In this document: positions 5,719-8,543 of the stretch, in pieces
How positions within the stretch are numbered: position 1 is the stretch's first letter
Layout: each line of letters opens with the position of its first letter
Assembly: GCA_041609715.1 (NCBI GenBank)
Contig: JBFIQI010000099.1
Location: 1 to 8,543 of the forward strand
Reading direction: 5' to 3'
DNA: 8,543 bases
From: JABDLF01 sp041609715
GTDB taxonomy: Bacteria > Pseudomonadota > Gammaproteobacteria > Steroidobacterales > JABDLF01
Translations under genes and position numbers: made by a program
The notes under the pieces: generated by a model
What the model was told of the DNA's origin: nothing
Databases searched by the model: none
Seen by the model: only the letters and a program-made list of their open reading frames with translations

Positions 5719-6000
5719 CACACAGGCAAGCGCGGCAGAGAATGCCCGGATAGTCTGGCAGGGAGGCCCAAAAAAACAACGAAAAAATATGCTCGGGGGG
5801 CGTCGAAATCAAACAGAGTCTACTCACAGTTTATGGGCGTATCCTGGGGCGGCGTCCCGTTTACAAGGGACCCGAGCGCCGGGTCGCGGATCGTCGAATT
5901 TGCAACGACCGCAGGGCCGGCAATCTGCTGACCAGAGAGCCTGACCGTTTTGGCAGGCGTTCGGGCAAGGACCGCCGCGCAGGCTGGTAAGCACTGTCCA
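5719..6000 (+). ncRNA. Predicted sigma-54-dependent sRNA 2 at the crcZ position upstream of pcnB
   Basis: The DNA between sigma-54 promoter 2 and the tRNA holds no gene with a usable start and Shine-Dalgarno. A frame from TTG 5708 begins before the predicted transcript. The RNA would carry AAAAACAACGA (5772-5782) within a longer A-rich single-stranded tract, a good Hfq/Crc-type motif sharing AAAAACAA with sRNA 1. It can form GACCCG-AGCGC-CGGGTC (5869-5885), which competes with GTCCC/GGGAC (5854-5871), and GTCG/CGAC (5893-5909). In Pseudomonas crcZ sits between cbrB and pcnB and is a CbrB/sigma-54-dependent decoy for Hfq/Crc. The same place, promoter type and motif make this a crcZ-like candidate, though it has fewer motifs. 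The 3' end is not defined: I see no terminator, and the RNA may run into the tRNA antisense strand or pcnB. Confidence 0.5.
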
Positions 6001-6012
6001 CGCACCGGAAGA

Positions 6013-6088
6013 TGGCGCTCCCTACGGGAATCGAACCCGTGTTCCCGCCTTGAGAGGGCGATGTCCTGAACCGCTAGACGAAGGGAGC
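6013..6088 (-). tRNA. tRNA-Glu (anticodon CUC)
   Basis: On the minus strand a 76-nt cloverleaf with acceptor GCTCCCT/AGGGAGC, discriminator G and encoded CCA (6015-6013). The D-arm contains CGTCTAGCGG, the anticodon stem CGCC/GGCG encloses the loop CTCTCAA, and the T-arm carries GGTTCGAATCC. Loop position gives anticodon CUC, reading GAG (Glu). The body (CTTCGTCTAG...AGGACA) matches E. coli tRNA-Glu closely apart from the anticodon. It is divergent from pcnB. Confidence 0.95.
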
Positions 6089-6130
6089 GAGCGCGCTGCC
6101 TGAGTGGCGTTGCTGGCAGGCAACGGTGGT

Positions 6131-6158
6131 ATTATACGCGCGGTTTAATGGGGCTCAA
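6131..6158 (-). promoter_or_regulatory. Sigma-70 promoter of tRNA-Glu, overlapping the pcnB start
   Basis: Minus strand: TTGAGC (6158 to 6153), 16-base spacer, perfect TATAAT (6136 to 6131), predicted start near 6124, about 36 nt before the tRNA. A hairpin CGTTGC/GCAACG (6108-6125) lies in the leader. The same AT block reads TATTAT on the plus strand (6130-6135) and may serve pcnB, so the two genes could compete for one promoter patch. Confidence 0.7.
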
Positions 6159-7518
6159 GCCGGAAAAATTATTGGATCAAGTTTGCACAAAATCAGCACC
6201 ATCCCCCGTCACGATCATTCCCCGCTCCGGGCACAACATTTCCAGAAAAAGCATCTCCCAGCAGGCGCTGAAGGTGCTGTATCGGTTGAAAGATCAGGGC
6301 TACCAGGCTTTTCTGGTGGGCGGTGGTGTGCGCGACCTGTTGCTGGGGCGCGAGCCCAAGGATTTCGATATCGTCACCGATGCGCATCCGGAGGAAGTGC
6401 GTCGTGTCTTTCGTAATAGCCGGCTGATCGGCCGACGCTTTCGCCTGGCCCATGTCCATTTCGGGCGCGACTATATAGAAGTCGCGACTTTTCGCGCGGC
6501 CCATGACGGTGAACCCGAGCCTGAAAATGATCGGGTGGTCGCCGATGGCGGCCGAATACTCCGGGACAACTTGTACGGCACGATCGACGAGGACGTGTGG
6601 CGTCGCGACTTCACTGTCAACGCGCTTTATTACAACATCGCGGACTATTCAGTCTGGGACTACAGCGGTGGCGTCGAGGACCTGGAAAAGGGTCGCCTGC
6701 GCATGATCGGCGATGCAGTCGAACGTTATCGAGAGGACCCGGTGCGCATGCTGCGCGCCGTGCGCTTCGCGGCCAAGTTGGGGTTTCGTATCGAACCGGT
6801 CACCGAGGCGCCTTTGTTCGAGTTGGGCGAATTGCTTGCGGAAGTTTCCCCGGCGCGCCTCTTCGAGGAGACTCTCAAACTGTTCCTCGCCGGCAGCGCG
6901 GCCCAGACTTTCGAACTGCTCAATCATTATGGCCTGCTGGAGCATATGCTGCCTCTCACTCACCGGGCACTTAATGCCGAAGGCGAGGGGAGTTATCGCA
7001 CTCTGGTTGGTATCGGTCTCGAGAATACCGACAACCGGGTGGCGCAGGATTTGCCGGTGACGCCATTTTTTCTGTTCGCCTTGTTTCTGTGGGGTCCGGT
7101 GCGGGAGCTGGCCGATCGCTATGAGGCCGAGGGCGAAAGCCCGATCCAGGCATTGACGCTGGCCAGCCAGGAAATCGCCAGACAGCAGCAAGGCCATATC
7201 TCCGTGCCACGCAGGTTCGTGACGCCGATGCGCGAGATGTTCGTAATGCAAAGACGTTTTCGCTTTCGGCGCGGCAAGCGGCCCCTGCGACTGGTTGAGC
7301 ATCCCCGGTTTCGGGCTGCTTATGATTTTCTGCTGCTGCGCATTGCAGCGGGCGAGGAGGATCCGGAACTCGGGGAGTGGTGGACCAAGCTGCAGGCGAT
7401 GAGCCCCGCCGAGCGCAGCAAGCTGACCGGCGCCGGCAAGCCCGCGCGCACCGACCGGGCGGGCCCGCGCCGCAGGCGTCGCAGGACTCGCGGCCAGAGG
7501 ACCGGGGGCGATGGCTGA
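6148..7518 (+). CDS. pcnB: Poly(A) polymerase I
   Basis: Adds 3' poly(A) tails to RNA and thereby marks it for degradation; cytoplasmic. The 456-residue length is close to E. coli PcnB. The nucleotidyltransferase core is clear: LVGGGVRDLLLG (56-67), catalytic DFD (D72 and D74), RLIGRRFRLAHV (92-103), RRDFTVNALYY (152-162) and YREDPVRMLRAVRFAAKLG (194-212). The bacterial Arg-specific domain LLEHPRFRAAYDFLLLR follows, then a very Arg-rich tail (PRRRRRRTRGQR) like that of other PcnB proteins. The ATG at 6148 lacks a visible Shine-Dalgarno and lies only a few bases after a possible start site. TTG at 6172 is an alternative; both keep the conserved ISRKSISQQALKVLYRL region (31-47). The gene overlaps folK by eight bases, as in many gammaproteobacterial pcnB-folK operons. 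Confidence 0.96.
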   Translation: MGLKPEKLLDQVCTKSAPSPVTIIPRSGHNISRKSISQQALKVLYRLKDQGYQAFLVGGGVRDLLLGREPKDFDIVTDAHPEEVRRVFRNSRLIGRRFRLAHVHFGRDYIEVATFRAAHDGEPEPENDRVVADGGRILRDNLYGTIDEDVWRRDFTVNALYYNIADYSVWDYSGGVEDLEKGRLRMIGDAVERYREDPVRMLRAVRFAAKLGFRIEPVTEAPLFELGELLAEVSPARLFEETLKLFLAGSAAQTFELLNHYGLLEHMLPLTHRALNAEGEGSYRTLVGIGLENTDNRVAQDLPVTPFFLFALFLWGPVRELADRYEAEGESPIQALTLASQEIARQQQGHISVPRRFVTPMREMFVMQRRFRFRRGKRPLRLVEHPRFRAAYDFLLLRIAAGEEDPELGEWWTKLQAMSPAERSKLTGAGKPARTDRAGPRRRRRRTRGQRTGGDG

Positions 7519-8011
7519 TGGATCACGCTGGCTGCCGGTTTATATTGGGCTGGGCGCCAACCTCGGAGACTGCCGGTCAAGCCTCGCGGCGGCCAGCGCC
7601 GCCATAGGCAAGCTCCCGGGCGTTGTGGGCCTGAGGCAGTCCGCACTTTATCGCAGCAAGCCCATGGGGCCCCAGGACCAGCCGGACTACCTCAATTCAG
7701 TATGCGCCGCGCTGACCACGCTGGAACCCGCTGGTTTGCTGCGGGAACTGCAGCAAATCGAGCGGCAGGCGGGGCGCGACCGACAGGCGCGGCGCTGGGG
7801 ACCGCGCGCTCTGGACCTCGACATCCTGGTGTTTGGGAGCCTGCACCTAAGCCTGCAGGATCTGATCATTCCCCATCCGGGTCTCGGTCAAAGAAATTTT
7901 GTACTCTATCCGCTTGCGGAACTCGCGCCGCGCCTGGAAATCCCCGGTGTCGGCGTCGCCGAGAAGCTGGCCGCAGCAGTTGGCCAGCAGGGACTTGAAA
8001 GACTGGGGTAA
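7511..8011 (+). CDS. folK: 2-amino-4-hydroxy-6-hydroxymethyldihydropteridine pyrophosphokinase (HPPK)
   Basis: Transfers pyrophosphate from ATP to 6-hydroxymethyl-7,8-dihydropterin, the step before dihydropteroate synthase in folate synthesis; cytoplasmic. The 166 residues are a normal HPPK length. Motifs in order: YIGLGANLGD (11-20), SALYRSKPMG with the substrate-binding region (44-53), NSVCAALTTLEP (62-73), LLRELQQIERQAGR (77-89), the HPPK signature RWGPRALDLDIL (95-106) with the metal-binding Asp102 and Asp104, and IPHPGLGQRNFVLYPLAELAP (120-140). The ATG at 7511 overlaps the pcnB stop by eight bases, with GGGGG upstream at slightly long spacing and AGAGGA further off; coupling to pcnB is likely. 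A kinase gene follows seven bases after the stop. Confidence 0.96.
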   Translation: MADGSRWLPVYIGLGANLGDCRSSLAAASAAIGKLPGVVGLRQSALYRSKPMGPQDQPDYLNSVCAALTTLEPAGLLRELQQIERQAGRDRQARRWGPRALDLDILVFGSLHLSLQDLIIPHPGLGQRNFVLYPLAELAPRLEIPGVGVAEKLAAAVGQQGLERLG

Positions 8012-8017
8012 CAGCGC

Positions 8018-8543
8018 TTGGGCAGCAACGAGCATCTTCGCTACGTGGTAATCGAAGGACCCATCGGTGTCGGCAAGACCAGCCTGGCACGGCGACTGGC
8101 CGATAGCCTCAAGGCCGACTTGTTGCTGGAGCAACCTGAAGAAAACCCGTTCCTGCCCAGGTTTTATGAAGATCCACGGTCGGCGGCCTTGCCAACCCAG
8201 CTGCATTTCTTGTTTCAGCGCGCCCGCCAGGTGCAGGAGTTACGTCAGGCCGATCTGTTCGGCGGGGTACGCGTTTCTGATTTCATGCTGGACAAGGACC
8301 GACTGTTTGCCCAGCTCAATCTGGATCCGCACGAACTCCAGCTCTACGAGATGGTGTATGAAAAATGTGCTATGGATGCACCCAGTCCGGACCTGGTCGT
8401 TTATCTGCAGGCGCCGGCGGATGTGCTGCTCGAGCGGGTCGGTCGCCGGGGCCACCACTACGAGCAGACCATGGAGTATGCTTATCTGGCAAGACTTGCA
8501 GAAGCCTATGCACGTTTCTTTCACGACTTTGACCAATCACCCC
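8018..8543 (+). CDS. Deoxynucleoside kinase (deoxyguanosine/deoxyadenosine kinase family), 3' end cut
   Basis: Phosphorylates deoxynucleosides in nucleotide salvage; cytoplasmic. 175 codons are visible before the window ends, out of about 210 expected. The P-loop GPIGVGKT lies at 14-21. The family-typical SDFMLDKDRLFA follows, with the DKDR in the place of the substrate-site Asp-Arg motif, then NLDPHELQLYEMVYE, PDLVVYLQAP (a core strand before the LID) and the LID-like ERVGRRGHHYEQTMEYAYLARLAEAY. I chose the TTG at 8018: it gives the normal short lead before the first strand (YVVIEGP), and GGGG lies about nine bases upstream, inside the end of folK. No ATG or GTG is available that keeps the full first strand. 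Substrate (dG versus dA) cannot be decided here. The order folK-kinase suggests panB next, as in some gammaproteobacteria. Confidence 0.92.
   Translation, partial: MGSNEHLRYVVIEGPIGVGKTSLARRLADSLKADLLLEQPEENPFLPRFYEDPRSAALPTQLHFLFQRARQVQELRQADLFGGVRVSDFMLDKDRLFAQLNLDPHELQLYEMVYEKCAMDAPSPDLVVYLQAPADVLLERVGRRGHHYEQTMEYAYLARLAEAYARFFHDFDQSP

Noticed and set aside
5708..5944. 78-codon plus-strand frame from TTG
   Set aside because: Start precedes the predicted sigma-54 transcript; the internal ATG at 5789 has no Shine-Dalgarno; low-complexity Arg/Gly/Gln product.
6649..7302. 217-codon minus-strand frame
   Set aside because: Antisense shadow of pcnB, which is conserved throughout the same stretch.

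Overview
The window is about 60% GC, densely coding at both ends, and looks like a chromosomal segment of a gammaproteobacterium outside the Enterobacteriaceae. The reasons are the lptG end facing an RDD gene, the pcnB-folK-deoxynucleoside kinase order, and a secreted M14 peptidase carrying a GlyGly-CTERM-like tail. No mobile element, CRISPR array or rRNA was seen.

Left part (2-4142): the 3' end of lptG (LPS export permease) runs rightward and meets a leftward three-gene operon. In transcription order this is a secreted helical/HEAT-like protein of unknown function, a secreted M14 zinc carboxypeptidase with a surface-sorting tail, and a small RDD-family membrane protein. The three genes are joined by 4-base start/stop overlaps (GTGA and ATGA), so they are probably translationally coupled.

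Middle part (4143-6012): about 1.9 kb with no large gene, but rich in regulation. It holds two rightward sigma-54 (-24/-12) promoters. Both are preceded near -100 by the same 17-bp element, GTCGR-N5-TTTACA; the first promoter has a second copy at about -142. The first promoter feeds a structured RNA of about 225 nt that ends at a strong terminator. The second feeds an RNA directly upstream of pcnB, the place where Pseudomonas keeps crcZ (cbrB-crcZ-pcnB). Both RNAs carry an A-rich AAAAACAA motif of the Hfq/Crc type. Interleaved on the other strand are two small genes (63 and 49 codons). Each has a CRP/Vfr-like TGTGA-N6-TCACA site centred exactly 32 bp from the centre of a good -10 box, which is class II geometry. 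My reading is a carbon/nutrient-control locus: a CrcZ/CrcY-like pair of sRNAs under an NtrC-family activator (CbrB-like is the best guess), plus two CRP-dependent microproteins. A possibly frameshifted small membrane-protein ORF also lies here.

Right part (6013-8543): a leftward tRNA-Glu(CUC) is divergent from a rightward operon of pcnB (poly(A) polymerase I), folK (HPPK, folate synthesis) and a deoxynucleoside kinase gene cut by the window end.
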